Positions 1 to 11,615 are shown, numbered from the stretch's first letter. The stretch is DNA of 64,000 nt from Smallanthus sonchifolius (GCA_023525975.1 CM042040.1:56451486-56515485); one strand, 5' to 3'. Translations and numbers: made by a program. The notes: generated from the letters alone by a model not told the origin.

Positions 1-583
1 AAAATATTATTTATAAATTTTTAACTTAATTAAAAAACTACTAATTAAATATTAATAAACTTTATTTTAACACGTTATTATTTAAATACAAAAGTAGTCT
101 TTTTCAAAACTCCTGTTTTTTAATTTTTGATTTTTTTTAAATTCACTTTTGATGACAATTTTTTTTTAACGGCAACACTTAGATATTTTAGGATAATTGG
201 GTTTCCCGGGCAACACCTAGAACATCTAGGGCAGCCCACCACAGGAGGAACCCCCAACTGGGTAAACCCCTGACCTGGCCACAGACCCCTTTTTTGTTGT
301 TGCTAGGATTCGAACCCAAGACCTCCACTATGAAAAGTCTTGGGGCTACCATTGCACCAAATGGCCAACGGTTTTTTATGACAATTAAAAAATAAATTTG
401 AGTTGATGGTAATAATGATGAATTAATTTGGTAAAATGTTTATTTATGTAATTTTTCAAAAAAGTTAAAATATGGAAAGATTGAATAGTGAATATAAATA
501 TGGTTTTGGGAGGAAAAAAAGTTGTGAGGATGAATATGGTGATGACAATTGACAAAAAATTTAATTTTTTATTAGAATAGGGA
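1..583 (-). mobile_element. Helitron 5'-end fragment in CRSH intron
   Basis: On the minus strand the sequence begins near 583 with TC followed by an AT-rich stretch (CTATTCTAATAAAAAATT), then GTCA-type sequence. The same order recurs near 22070 and 24194. Positions 380-583 match 21870-22070 in order: the GATGA.AATT segment, TGTTTATTTATGTAATTTTTC, a TATAAATGTGGTTT-like stretch, then the end. The 3' end is not in the window. It lies in the intron upstream of the first visible CRSH exon and is itself interrupted by a SINE. The Helitron class is inferred from the TC start and from the helicase relic in the related copy at 20.6-22.1 kb. Confidence 0.5.
161..377 (-). mobile_element. tRNA-derived SINE
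   Basis: Read on the minus strand, the head resembles a tRNA-type pol III promoter: an A-box-like stretch TGGTGCAATGGTAG (about 344-357) followed by a B-box GGTTCGAATCC (about 307-317). A body of about 120 bp and a 3' A-run (T-run at 161-167 on the plus strand) follow. Direct repeats of ATGACAATT at 152-160 and 378-386 are the target-site duplication. The related Helitron copy near 21861-21878 has the uninterrupted sequence, so it acts as an empty site. It is non-coding and depends on LINE machinery for movement. Confidence 0.8.
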
Positions 584-714
584 TATGAAAAATTATGTAT
601 AAAAGTTTCAATCCGATTAATCCCTAGTCGGTACTCCAACGCCCCGGCTAGCGCGTAACGATTTTTACAACTACTCATCATCTTCTTCTAGGGTTTAACA
701 TTAACTGGTCACAG

Positions 715-2643
715 ATGGACGCTCAAGTTATTTCTGCTGGTATTCTGAGGGAAGTTGTTGAGGGGTGTGGCATAAGCATGTTCCAAGTTATAGATCGCAT
801 AGGTATGAGTACAGCTCATTTACTCCATGAATGTTTCCGTGTCACCAAAATTGCTTCCAAAATTGACACTTTTGATGACGAAAGTTGTTCAGCCCTTAGG
901 AAATTCTGTCTCACATACTATGATGTTAGGGCTTTGATTCTTCATCTTGCTGTGAAGCTTGATATGATGAAGCATTTAGAGTACCTCCCTAGATACCAGC
1001 AGCAGATGGTATCTCTAGAGGTTATGAAAATACACGCGCCTCTGGCACACGCGATTGGGACAAACTCGTTGTCCCTTGAACTCGAGGATCTCTCGTTTCA
1101 GTACCTGTTTCCTTACTCTTACCTTTATGTAAATACCTGGTTAAGGAGCCATGATACTGGGATAATACATGATTTTAAGGAACAGTTATTTCAGTTGCTG
1201 AATTCGGATCCTGTCTTAGCGCAAATGGTGTATGAAATCTCAGTTGAGGGTCGGTGTAAAAGTCGATATAGCACTATGAAAAAGTTACTGAGGGATGGGC
1301 GTAAGCCTGAGGAGGTAAACGATATTTTAGGATTGCGGGTCGTGTTGAAGCCTTGTTCGAAGTTAGAGTCATCGGAGGAAGCATGTTATAGGGCGCGATC
1401 AGTGATCCAAACTTTGTGGAAGGAGGTGCCTAGCAGGACAAAAGATTATATTTCAAGGCCTAAGGCTAATGGTTACAAGAGTCTGCACATGGCTGTTGAT
1501 GTGAGTGGCGATGGGAGGACTAGGCCGCTAATGGAGATACAAATACGGACGGAAGAGATGAACTTGTTTGCGTCTGATGGAACGGCTTCACATTCGTTTT
1601 ACAAAGGTGGTCTTACTAATGCAGATGAAGTAAGTTTCCTTATTAACTTTATAACAGTTTCAAAATGACTAAGCCCGGAAAAACGGGTGGGTTGGATTGG
1701 GTTGGGTAACGGGTCAGAATGGGTTATGACCAAAATGAGTTCGGGTCAAAACGGGTCATTTAAAAAAAGGTATCAATTTGCTTCGGATTAGAATGGGTTG
1801 TAACAAAAAAGTGGTGCGGGTTGAAATAAGATGTCTTAGAAAAGTACCAAAATTTGCCACCCGTTTGAACTCATTCTAAATTTACATAGTTTTTAGGCGA
1901 ACCATCTTGACCTAAATTTAATTAAGGTGTTACCCATTTCACCCTGTTTTGTGTTATGGTTACCCAATTCAACCCAAAATACAAAAAATATTTACCCAAA
2001 CCAACTAATTTCCTCTACTTTGGGTCAAGATTGCCATGTCATTTTAAATCTAATATTTGTCGGTTACACAGGCAAAGCGGCTTAAGACCATTATGATTGC
2101 TGCTGCTGAGTATGCTGCATTGCGCCTAAAAGATGCTACTCCCACAGGCCCAAAAGGTGATGATAGCAGAGACCGTATCTTCCGTCTTCTTGACAAGAAT
2201 GGAGATGGTAAGATTAGCATTGAGGAGCTTACAGAAGTCATGATAGAGCTTGGTGCACAAGGAGACGATGCTCGGGAGATGATGCAACTCCTTGATGCCA
2301 ACAGTGATGGTTCACTCAGCTCGGATGAATTTGACATTTTCCAAAAGCAGGTAATACAAATCCAAATCTTGAAAATTAAAAAAAAAAATGATTAATTTTT
2401 GTTAAAATAGAGATTTCAACCTGCTCCCTATTGACCCATTTGAGATAAAAAAAAAACAGCCTAGATCGACACGTTTATAAGTTATATGGTATTTGAATCG
2501 GCCAGATTGAAGTGATGCGTGGTTTAGAAGACAGAGACGATGAATACAAGAAGTTGTTAAACGAGAAGCTTGAAGGGGCGGATGGCAGTGGTCTGATTCA
2601 GGTGTACAGGAAAGAACTTGAAGATAGGCTTTCGGTAAGTTAG
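715..2643 (+). CDS. CRSH: Calcium-activated RelA/SpoT homolog (CRSH), 5' exon missing
   Basis: This is a plastid (p)ppGpp synthetase regulated by calcium. Visible exons are 715-1629, 2072-2350 and 2506-2643, joined in phase (443 residues, stop TAG). The first visible exon follows an acceptor (cacag). In known plant CRSH proteins about 130 residues with the transit peptide precede this point, so exon 1 should lie left of the window. Residues 1-180 correspond to the HD-like half, with HLLHECFRV where a hydrolase would need an HD pair. Residues about 180-300 are the RelA/SpoT synthetase domain (SRYSTMKKLL, NDILGLRVVL, RPKANGYKSLHMAV). Two canonical EF-hand loops follow at about 346-357 (DKNGDGKISIEE) and 380-391 (DANSDGSLSSDE). 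The C-terminus (YRKELEDRLS) is complete. Identification is strong and no frame damage is seen. It converges on the MYB3R gene. Confidence 0.93.
1675..2045. repeat. Dispersed GGGTC-rich repeat in CRSH intron
   Basis: The intron between the synthetase and EF-hand exons is filled by sequence rich in AACGGGTC and GGGTTGGG-type words, ending near TTTGGGTCAAGATTGCCA. The same words, and a similar end (GGGTCAAGACTGCCAC near 20489-20503), occur around the gypsy insertion at 10.7-11.6 and 20.43-20.51 kb. Both therefore seem to belong to one family of short non-coding elements. No ORF or clear terminal repeats were found. Confidence 0.5.
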
Positions 2644-2975
2644 TCTTGCTCATAGGATTATAAGTATTTGATTACTGATGTTTCATTTTTGAAGTGGCAT
2701 ATAGTCATCAGTTGTTGTATTTGCATGTACAATGACACAAGATACTGTTATGAGCTACTGTATATATATGTTTGTGTCTAGAAAAAAAATCAATACATGT
2801 ATACTTATGATGTGAAATGGCAACTTGAGAAACAGGATGCAAATTATGGGTGGCAAATGCTTACGCTACACAACACGGAAATAATCAGGTTTTGGGTATG
2901 TTCGTATGTAATTAAACAAGTCGACCTGTTAGATTAAAAAAGTATATATTTTTTATAAGTTCGAAACCCTACTAG

Positions 2976-3366
2976 GGTGTGTTTGGTTCACGAAATTCAG
3001 TGAGATGGAAATATGAATACCATTCTTAACATGTTTTGGTTAGTAGAATTTGTTCGAATTGGAATATGAATCACAAGGATAACATGTTTGGCTGGGAATG
3101 AAATTAGAATGGATTCCCCCAAATTCCTTCATGTAAAAGAGTTCAACGTTCTTTCTAAATTGTGAACAAATTCAACCAAAGGAATTGGAATCTCCGATCA
3201 CTCGCTATTGTCGCGTCTGATACCCAACAACCGTTGTCACGTCACATTTCCTCATGATTGTTTTGTCATTTAAATGTATCACAAATTTCAAATCCTCTGG
3301 CAAATTCTAATTTTCCTTGACAAACTTCAATTCCTTAAAAAATAACTTCATGAACCAAACTATTCT
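2976..3366. mobile_element. MITE-like element with GTTTGGTTCA termini
   Basis: The left end GTTTGGTTCACGAA (2981-2994) is inverted at the right end as TTCATGAACCAAAC (3347-3360), one mismatch in 14. The interior is non-coding and rich in short GGAATT/AATTCC words. Length near 390 bp and this terminus resemble hAT- or PIF-type MITEs of plants. No clean target-site duplication was found, so the superfamily is left open. Confidence 0.6.
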
Positions 3367-4017
3367 TAGATTGTTTATCGTCTACAAAGACCTAGTTTGA
3401 TCACTTCTCAGTGTTCTCTCCAAGTCACATGCTGTCAAAACCGAGTAAAAGTGCCACCTAATATGACAAGTCACAATTACTTGTGTTATATAACTAGTAA
3501 TTGTCCCCGCATTTTGCAGCGGGAGCGTGGTTGTCTTTTCCTTGCATGACGTGACAGGTTTTTGGTCGTTATCCGTTCGGCTTGTCGAAAACCATAAAAG
3601 CAAGGACCGATATCGGTTATGATAAAACCAAAACACCGGCAACGATGTTGTTCGTTCATAAGTGGTTGGGTTTGTCACAGCTACACAACGTTAACGTCGC
3701 TCGCTATAGCCGACAATAAAAAATATATATACTCGATTTTGAATATAACTCCGTTTAAAAAAAATCTACATGAACATTCACAAAAAAAAAACTAAATCAG
3801 ACGCATTCCATTTTATTTTAAAAGTTAACGAAGGAAAGCATTTGTAGAAAAACAATTTTAATAGAAAAACAAACGGGTTAAAATCGTTTATTATATATGA
3901 TAGAAGGGGTGAAAATAAAAAATAAAAAATAAAAAAGAAAATAAACTAAACAATGGACACGTGGACCACTCACTGAAAGTAACTGTACATCGCATTTGCT
4001 TTTAGTAAAGGGTAGTT

Positions 4018-4394
4018 AATTGTATAAATGACCCCTGTGGTTTGTCCATTTTACATGTTTAGCCCACAAGGATTAAAAATTACAATTTTAACCTAATATT
4101 TTATGACTTTGTTGCGAACTTAGCCCCTAAATTTAAGTTTAGATAGTTTTTAACATTAAAGTAACCTAATATGAGGACATTTGTCATTTTACTTTGTAGG
4201 TTTTTATTTTTTTTATATTACTTTGTAGGTTCACTTTTTAATTTACTATAACGTTAAAAACTACAAAGGTTTACTTAAACCCAAGGGCTAAATTCACAAC
4301 AAAGTCATAAAACATTGGGTTAAAGTTGCAATTTTTAAACTTTGGGGCCTAAACATGCAAAATGGACAAACCACATAGGCCATTAATACAATTA
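4018..4394. mobile_element. Foldback (long inverted repeat) element
   Basis: The left arm reads TTAATTGTATAAATGACCCC, then TGTGGTTTGTCCATTTT, CATGTTTAG and TTATGACTTTGTTG. The right arm holds the reverse complement of each in mirrored order (CAACAAAGTCATAA, CTAAACATG, AAAATGGACAAACCACA, then CATTAATACAATTAA). Arms are roughly 120-170 bp around an AT-rich centre. No coding sequence. RNA from it would fold into a long hairpin. Confidence 0.7.
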
Positions 4395-4828
4395 ACTCAA
4401 AAATCAACACATACTATTTTCATATGTTGGCAATTAAATGACACGATCTAAAATACATACTTTGAAAAAAAATAACAAAAAAGTTTTTTTTTCTGGAGTC
4501 ATGGGTCTCGCTGTGAGCAGCATCTCTATTCCCTGAGGTAACGGAAAGGTTTGTCCCCATCTAACACTCTCCGGACCTTACAAATCTACGAGTGCCAGGT
4601 ATGAGTGGGATTACACCCGTTTGTGCACCTTTTACGCATAATTTTTTATCACTTAGGAAATCAGACAACAAGATTGATTTGATTAAAGTAAAGGTGATCC
4701 AAAAACAATAAAATGGTGATATATATAATGGAATATAATATTACACATGAACAGGCACATACTAAAGTAGCCACCCACCCTCAGGAAGCTTCAAATGTAT
4801 AGTATAAACTTTTGGATATTGCAGCATG

Positions 4829-7800
4829 CTACCTGCAGTCCTTCAACAGATACGAAGAAGACGGACTTGCTCCTCTGCCCGGTGTGCCACACTCACTGAA
4901 ATCTAGCACCCGTCTCTCTGACTGCAAATATCCATAACCTCATTTTAGATCATTTTAATAAACCCCGTTTTAAATTTTTTTAATACAAACTAACAACTTT
5001 TGGGAAAATGACGGTTTAAACTGAACCATTTGAGCCAGTCCGGCCGACCCAACTAACTCGGTAGGTTTAGTTTATAGTTTTCAAAACCGTACTTAGTGGT
5101 TCGGCCCAGTCAAAACAGACTATGAACACCCCTAACTTACCAATAGATTTGATTCTTGGCGACTCTTTTCTGCATATCTCTTGTTTAATATGGAATCAGG
5201 AGTTTCATCTCCCAAGACCTCCTGGGCAGTGGCATAAGCAGTAGCAGTGTGCTCACTTAACTGTCTCATCAACCCGAGAGCATCGCAGCTCCTTTCCCTT
5301 GGGCTCACAAAGTAACCAATGTCCTGCAACAACCACACCTCAACATATCAGGTGACATACATGTCTCCATACCATCATCTAAAATCAAACCAACCTTACC
5401 TCAATCGTTATATCTGTATCAACCCTTGGGCCAGGCACAAATGAGAACCAAGGGGATTTCCATGCAGAAGGAGATTCAAAACTTCTTTTCAAGGGTGTTT
5501 CACCGAACCTAAGATGCCCAAACAAACAGGATATATATAAGCAAAAGAATTTGCATCAAAACTCAAGTACGGATAATCCAAGACGTCTTCTTACATCCCA
5601 AAGGTTTCAACTAGAGTATCAACTGCAGAATTTTCAACAGGAATTTGTGATGAAGGAGCAGAAGATTGCATTGATGATGACATGGCAGTCACTTGAACCT
5701 GAGAGCTCTTCTTACATCCAGAATTGGGTGTATCTGATTTGGTGGTAAACTTATCTGGAGAAAAGAATGACAGGTTATCCAAGTTCCGTTCTGTAAGAAC
5801 TCCAGATGACTGCACCACCTGAAAAGAGTAATGTTGATCATAAAAAGATTGTAAAAATACATAAAAAAAAAGAAAAGAAAGAAATTTACTGAATTTGGTA
5901 TTCATTTTTGCACTCACTTTCGGTATTACACCTTCATTTTCCGTCACTTGAGAAGGAGCAGAAGCAGGAGCCATATTTTCTTTATCTTGTCCAGAATCTT
6001 GTTTGTCACTTAATGATGGGGACTCTTGTTTGATGTTAAAACTGTTTTCATCAAACATAACCTCTAATCGAGAGAAGTTTGTGGCCAAGTTGGAGAAAGA
6101 GGAGGCTTGTTCTAGCTTCTTTTCACATCTTTTCTCAGACAAGGGTGAACACAATTCACGGTTTCTCTTTTTTAATATAGACGGGGTGCATGTGAAAGTC
6201 TTGGCAGCAGATTTCAGCACAGCCTCTGGGCTGGCAGCTCGCGAAGGTGAGTCCCATAATCTGTATGGGCTAAAAGATGACATCATCATCAGCTTTCTAA
6301 TACCAAGAGGACTATATTCATCATGATCCCTATCACATTCACCACCACCACCGTATTGTACTAGATCACAGCTAAAGAATGGGATGTCCAAGCTCGGGAA
6401 ACGAGGAGGATCATAAGATAAAACTCCTCTTGTTTCATCAACTGATGATAGATGATCAACATTTACTTGGGCTGCTGCTAAACTACTAAAAGCATATGTA
6501 GTCTTAGTAGTAGTAGTAGTAGGTTCCACCACCTCGTTAACATTTTGGGGGAGGAGTTCTTGCTTTTCAATATTAACCTGATGAGAGGATTCACTCGGAT
6601 AACATGAAGTTAGCAGCAAGTCTGAATAATATGATTGTGAGTTTAAAGTAGCATCAAGAGGAACTTGTACGTTTGTTGATGATTCATAAACTAGTTCTAA
6701 AGGTCCATCAAACTGGTCACTGCTATTTGGACACTTGCACAAATTTTCAAATTCATCATTAGGAGGTGGGTTGGAAGTAGAAGCACTAAGATTGATGACA
6801 CAAGTTTGATTTGTTGGATCAACATCTATACAGTTGATGAATCCAGATTCCTCAGTCATGTCTAAAGAAGGAAGATTTTGTAAGTCGTTTTGCCAATCTT
6901 TGTCCCAGTCATTATTATTACTATTATGTGAGAAAGAAGAATTTTCAGGTGGTTGGGTTTCGTTTTGATATACAACTATTGCATTTGCCCCCAAAACCGA
7001 ACCCTGACTGCATTCAGAGATATCCTCTTTGGGATTGGGAATACTATCATCATCTCCACTGCATACCCATGAAGAAGTAGAAGCAGTTGATTGATTCAGT
7101 TGGCTCATGACAGCTTGAGTCTGTGCAGCAACAACCAAACCAGATGCAATGTACGTATCCAGTTTCTTCTTAACTGAACTGTTCCAATGATTCTTAATAG
7201 CATTGTCCGACCTGAGAATCACTTAACAAACTACTAAGCTTGCAGCAAATTAGTGGACAAATAATAATAATAATAATAATCATTATTATTGTTATGTAAA
7301 AGCATCTGTGTCAGATCTTTTCCAACATTTATATAAAACTAAGCATACCGGCCAGGCAAGAATTTTGTCAACTCTGCCCACTTATTCCCATAAACTTGAT
7401 GGGCATGAATCAATGCTATTTCCTCTTCCTGACTCCAGGCCTCCTTGTTTATGTTAGGATTCAGATGATTATGCCACCTGGATAGACAGGTTAAGAATGC
7501 TTTCAATTCAGAAAACTATCACCAAGTTTTTGAACAAAAAGTTCAGATTTTGTTTTCTGAACAAAAAGTTCATATCTTGAAAGTTCAGATGAAATTACAA
7601 ATAGATCATAAGAACTAAGAAGACCTCACTCCTGCATATCTAAAAAGTTTAAACAAAAAGATTCATGTTTTTCAATTGCAAACATCAACAATAATAAATA
7701 ATACCGTTGGATTGCCAACAAAAGGAATGAAATTTTACAAGTATAAGATGAAACAACTCTTACCTCTCCCGACACTGCTTGCCAATGCGTCCAGGTAGGT

Positions 7801-8653
7801 GTTGGGCGATGGTGGACCACTTTTTGGCTCCATATTGCTCTACTAGACGAACTATTACTTCATCTTCCTGAGTATGTATGTACGTTATGGAAAGTCAAGA
7901 TGACAAGTGATGTTTAACACAGGGCAGCTAAAGCAGCAAAAATTAGGGTTAATCATCAAAATGATGAGTGATGTGTTAGGCCATTTTCATTTTCTTTTGC
8001 ACTTAAGAACTCTCAATAAAAGCAAAAGAAATTGCTGAAAATCCATTGTGTGAAACAATACATTAATTAGTTTCGAAAGAAACAACAAACAAATTTCAAA
8101 TTTCTTGTTGGTAAAAAAACAAAAAAGTTATGACTAACCTCTTTTGACCATGGACCTTTAACAAGCTCGGGGTTCAAAACTTTCTGCCACCGATGCAAGC
8201 ACTGGACATCAGTTCTATCCTTGAAACACTCAGCTGAACATGTCATAATGTTAGGATTTAAAAGTGTATTCTCTATTCTAATAATAATATTGGTCAATCA
8301 TTGACAGTTTAGACAAATGAGTTCCCAATTCATATGACCTAATATAAAAGAGAGGTTACAGATATTAAACTCTTAATATCCTAAGTTAAGATCTATAAAC
8401 GAAGAAAAAATACCTATTTTTTTCCAGTTCTTGCCATTGAACTGCTGAACAGCTTTACATAACATTTCATCCTGCAGGAGAAGAAACATTGCAGCAACTT
8501 AGAAACATATATAAGGAAGATGTGCAAAAAGTGATAGTAGGTCTGTAACAGCATAAGGTGTATACATGCCTCTTCTGCAGACCACTGGCCCTTTGTGGAT
8601 CGCCTCGTAGGACCACTTGTCCTCCTATAAGCAAATCAGTTGTTCAATCCAGT

Positions 8654-8696
<43 letters not shown>

Positions 8697-8779
8697 TTTA
8701 TTATAATTTCACATCTGGCATACCCATTAAAAGATCGAACTTTCTCAGGTCCTTTAGAAGAACAACCCATCATCTCCAT
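4829..8779 (-). CDS. R1R2R3-MYB transcription factor (MYB3R type)
   Basis: This is a nuclear three-repeat MYB. In this family such proteins bind MSA elements (AACGG core) and control G2/M genes. Eleven coding exons (minus, 5' to 3'): 8724-8779, 8570-8624, 8414-8471, 8139-8233, 7764-7867, 7349-7477, 5918-7211, 5595-5818, 5400-5508, 5141-5323, 4829-4921. All phases agree, giving 799 residues. R1 is about residues 30-80 (KGQWSAEEDE), R2 82-132 (KGPWSKEEDE) and R3 134-183 (KEAWSQEEEIALI, then NKWAELTKFLPGRSDNAIKNHW). The C-terminus has family blocks TPLKRSFESPSAWKSPW and DIGYFVSPRERS. Most of the linker lies in one 1.3-kb exon. The start is the first in-frame ATG of the second transcribed exon. 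Exon 8570-8624 is followed by a GC rather than GT donor. Whether it is an activator or repressor subtype cannot be decided by eye. Confidence 0.93.
8663..8694. repeat. TA microsatellite in MYB3R intron
   Basis: A run of about 13 TA units after a short (CATA)n stretch lies in the intron between the first two coding exons. It is likely variable in length. Confidence 0.85.
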
Positions 8780-9080
8780 AGCTGATATCACATATCACTT
8801 CTTAGACCTATCTGCAAACAAAACCCTAATCAGCTTTTCAGAACCCTAAATTGCACAAAATTTCACTTAAATTTCCAGCATATGGATCCAAATCCGATCA
8901 TATACGAATAATTAGGGTTCTGAAGAAAAAGAAACCTAATAATCTCCAACTAGCAACAGAAAACCTGAATACATCCGTTGTTTTGACTCAGGCTCAGATT
9001 GAATCAAGTAATTTGAACCTTAAAACCCTAAAACACGAACAAAACGAATTTCAAAAATGCGAAAGGAAGTGAAAACTTAC

Positions 9081-9180
9081 AAGCGATTTTGAAGATCCAA
9101 CCATGAAATTAGAAGAAGGAAAGAAGCCGAGCTCTGATAGATCTGCGATCAGATACGCGATGGCAGGGAAGGGAAGAGAG
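9081..9180 (-). promoter_or_regulatory. MYB3R 5' leader exon with a spliced upstream ORF
   Basis: A purine-rich leader on the minus strand runs to a donor at 9080 (CGCTT, then gtaagt). It splices to an acceptor at 8811/8812 (gtttgcag, then ATAGG). An ATG at 9104 opens a 15-codon upstream ORF across this junction that stops (TGA) at 8788-8790, 8 nt before the main ATG. The transcription start was not located. An AACGG core occurs at 9220-9224 just outside, but its flanks fit the MSA consensus only partly. Confidence 0.55.
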
Positions 9181-9229
9181 AGAAGAAGATGATGAGGCGG
9201 AAGAGGAGGAGAGAGAGCAAACGGTCTAA

Positions 9230-10500
9230 TAGAAATTCAAAAAAATCGAGAGGGGCCGATGAAGACTTTAAAACCTATGTATGTATGTATTCATACCAAC
9301 AAAACAATTGTCATTTTTTATATCAAAGAAATTGTTTGAACCACGTCATACTTTTTCTTTCTTTTTTAGATACTCCTTTTTTATATCATTAAAAAAAACA
9401 TTTATATTATGTGTTTTCACTGTCATATTAGTATTCTTCTTTATTTTTCACTTCATCTTTTAAACATGAAAACATCCATCTTTTAAATCTTTTAAAATAT
9501 TTACTAATTCAAATACTTACTATTCACATAATAAGAAGAAACTATGTACAAAGTAAAAAATTCAACTATTTTGTTTTTTATATGAATTTACTTACATTTA
9601 AACTCTTGAATTATAGTATATTTATTTTTAAGTCCATAAACTTAATTTCTTTTTTATTTTTCTTTAACAAATTTATACTATAGACCCTGAACTTTAACAA
9701 ACTTATCATTTACACATTAAATGTCTTCTCTCCTTTTTTACCAACCGAGTTACAAGATGTGGCATACGCACAGTTATAACGGAGTTACGCTTAATAGTGT
9801 ATAAGTTATATAGGCACTTGCGTACAACGTCGTTATAATTTTTTTTAAGTCTATTTTTTTCTAAACTGTTTTTGGTTTCTTTACTAACTTTTCATGTTAA
9901 CTTTTTTTAAAGTTTTCGTTACAGTTTCTATTTTTTTGTATACAGTTTTTGGAATATTACTAGCTATTTAGCTTCACTGCGTAGGTTATTTTAAATGTTT
10001 TGCTTTTTTACAAAGTTTTGACTACATTCATTTATTTCGTTTCACAATAACTATTTTACTAGCTTTTGATGATATTAATTAATTATGGGGTTTAACACGC
10101 CGCAACGCGCGTGGACACAATTATAGAGTTTTGCATTCGATGTAAGTTTTATTCACGCAAACGAGTCAGACCAACCCGCCGTGAAGCGCCGGGGGTAAAA
10201 ACTAGTTAAAAACAATTTCAACCTTTTTCTATTTTTTATATAAATAATAATATTTGTTAATAAACTATTTATTATTTTAACTTAAAATGTTTATAATATA
10301 TAAATACTTGTATATTTATTAAAGGAATAGAAAAGGTAAAATCAAATTTAATGATTTTTAGTTTATTAAATATATATAAATATTTATTGTATTTAATTAC
10401 ATAAATTCTCCCACAAAAAGAAACTATTTATTGTATTTAATTTAATATTTACATATTAATAATACATGGTTGCATACAATTATTTTAATAATATTATTCT
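9230..10500. other. AT-rich intergenic region with a possible Helitron 3' end
   Basis: No gene was found: the open frames here are short and low in complexity. Around 10165-10205 a GC-rich imperfect hairpin (CCCGCC..GCGCCGGG) is followed by a spacer and CTAG before T, the usual layout of a Helitron 3' terminus. A similar GC-rich motif lies at about 10086-10115. The matching 5' end was not found. Confidence 0.4.
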
Positions 10501-10669
10501 TGGCTTTAAAAAACGGGAAGCGCACCGAGGCAACAAGGTCTAAAACAGAGGCGCAAAGTGGAAAAGCGGTGAGCTTTTCGTACACGAGGCGCAAAGTGAT
10601 TGTATAATTTCTTTTTATGTGAAAATTTTATATATATTCTTACAAACTTGCTAAATATCATATATATCC

Positions 10670-11612
10670 AAACTAGGCGGGTCGGGCGGGTTCGGGTCAC
10701 GGGTCATAACGGGTTCGGGTCAGAATGGGTTAGGGTCAATATGGGTTAGGAACAAAATGACTTCGGGTCAAAACGGGTTTGGAGCAAAATTAGTCCGGGT
10801 CAAAACGGGTCGTTTAAAAAAACTATCAATTGGGTTCGAGTCCAAATGACTTCGCCACCACCGCCGCCACCCACCCCACCCCCAGCCGTCACACCCCACC
10901 ACGCCGCCACCACCCGATCGCCGCAACCACCGCCGCCACCCACCCCCACCCGAAACACCCCACCACACCGCCTGATCGTCGCCACCACCGTCGCCACCCC
11001 ACCCACCACGCCGCCACCACCGTCGCCACACACCCTACCTCACCCCCACCCACCCCACCCCACCACGCTGCCACCGCCCGAGGAAGGGGGTGGGTGGGGT
11101 GTGATGGGTGGCGTGGGTAGGGTGGGGTGGGTTTGGGGTGGGGGGTGGGTGGGGTGAGGTAGGGTGGGGGTGGATAGTGGCAGGGTGAGGGTAGGGTGGA
11201 TAGTGGCAGGGTGAGGGTGACGGGTGGGTGGCAGCATGGAATCGGGTGGTGGTGGTGGTGGTGGCGGCAAAGCGTCGAACGCAGCAGGACGTCGGGTGGT
11301 GGTGGTGGTGGGAAGGGGTGGTGTTAGTGGCGGCGCAGCGGTGGGGGGAAGAGTGCATTGGGAGGCGGCAGCAGTGGGGGAGGGGTGGCGAGGGGTGCCG
11401 ACGCGCCGATGTGGAGGTGGTGGGCGGCGAGGGTGGTGGCGACGAGGCGGCGATAGAGTGGGTGGTGGCGTGACGTTGGTGGGGTGGCTATCCCATTTGC
11501 ATTATTTTTAAGTTAACAAGTTTTATAATACATTTTAACCCACACCCAAATTGACCCGTCAACTAATCTGAGGTGACCCAAATTGACTCGTTGACTAATC
11601 TAATATGACCCA
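10670..11612. repeat. GGGTC-type repeat interrupted by the gypsy insertion (left part)
   Basis: GGGTCGGGCGGGTTCGGGTC and related words at 10678-10815 lead into a GC-rich block (10850-11490). Plus-strand sequence with GACCC words follows at 11540-11612. Sequence of the same kind continues right after the gypsy element (20435-20515). The pre-insertion element therefore spanned both sides, and the retrotransposon landed inside it with a CAAAT duplication. Confidence 0.55.
10850..11490. repeat. Strand-asymmetric C-rich then G-rich low-complexity block
   Basis: From about 10855 to 11080 the plus strand is dominated by CCACC/CCGCCACC words. From about 11080 to 11490 it is dominated by GGTGG/GGGTGG words. 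The two halves are roughly complementary, so each strand could fold back, and the G-rich half has many G-runs that could form quadruplexes. Long open frames occur in several frames on both strands (His/Pro/Thr-rich or Gly/Trp/Arg-rich), as expected of such composition. None is taken as a gene. Confidence 0.75.
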
Positions 11613-11615
11613 AAT
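11611..11615. repeat. Target-site duplication, left copy
   Basis: CAAAT directly before the 5' LTR is repeated at 20430-20434 directly after the 3' LTR. Confidence 0.9.

Larger units (their letters stand above)
2644..4828. other. Convergent intergenic region between CRSH and MYB3R
   Basis: This is the tail-to-tail spacer of the two genes. No supported gene was found. It contains a MITE-like element (2976-3366), a foldback element (4018-4394) and a further dispersed repeat at about 4488-4630. The rest is AT-rich. The 3' UTRs of both genes must lie here, but no polyadenylation site could be placed with confidence. Confidence 0.6.

Noticed and set aside
300..360. tRNA gene suggested by the GGTTCGAATCC box
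   Set aside because: No cloverleaf can be drawn, and there is a 3' A-run and a target-site duplication: it is the head of a SINE.
5551..6326. Plus-strand frames across the MYB3R long exon
   Set aside because: Shadow frames of the MYB3R coding exon on the other strand.
9189..9463. Plus-strand frames upstream of MYB3R
   Set aside because: They overlap the MYB3R leader in antisense or are Phe-rich AT artefacts.
10768..11511. Several long overlapping frames on both strands rich in His/Pro/Thr or Gly/Trp/Arg
   Set aside because: They follow from the C-rich/G-rich low-complexity block. Frames are open in many registers, with no codon bias or domain.
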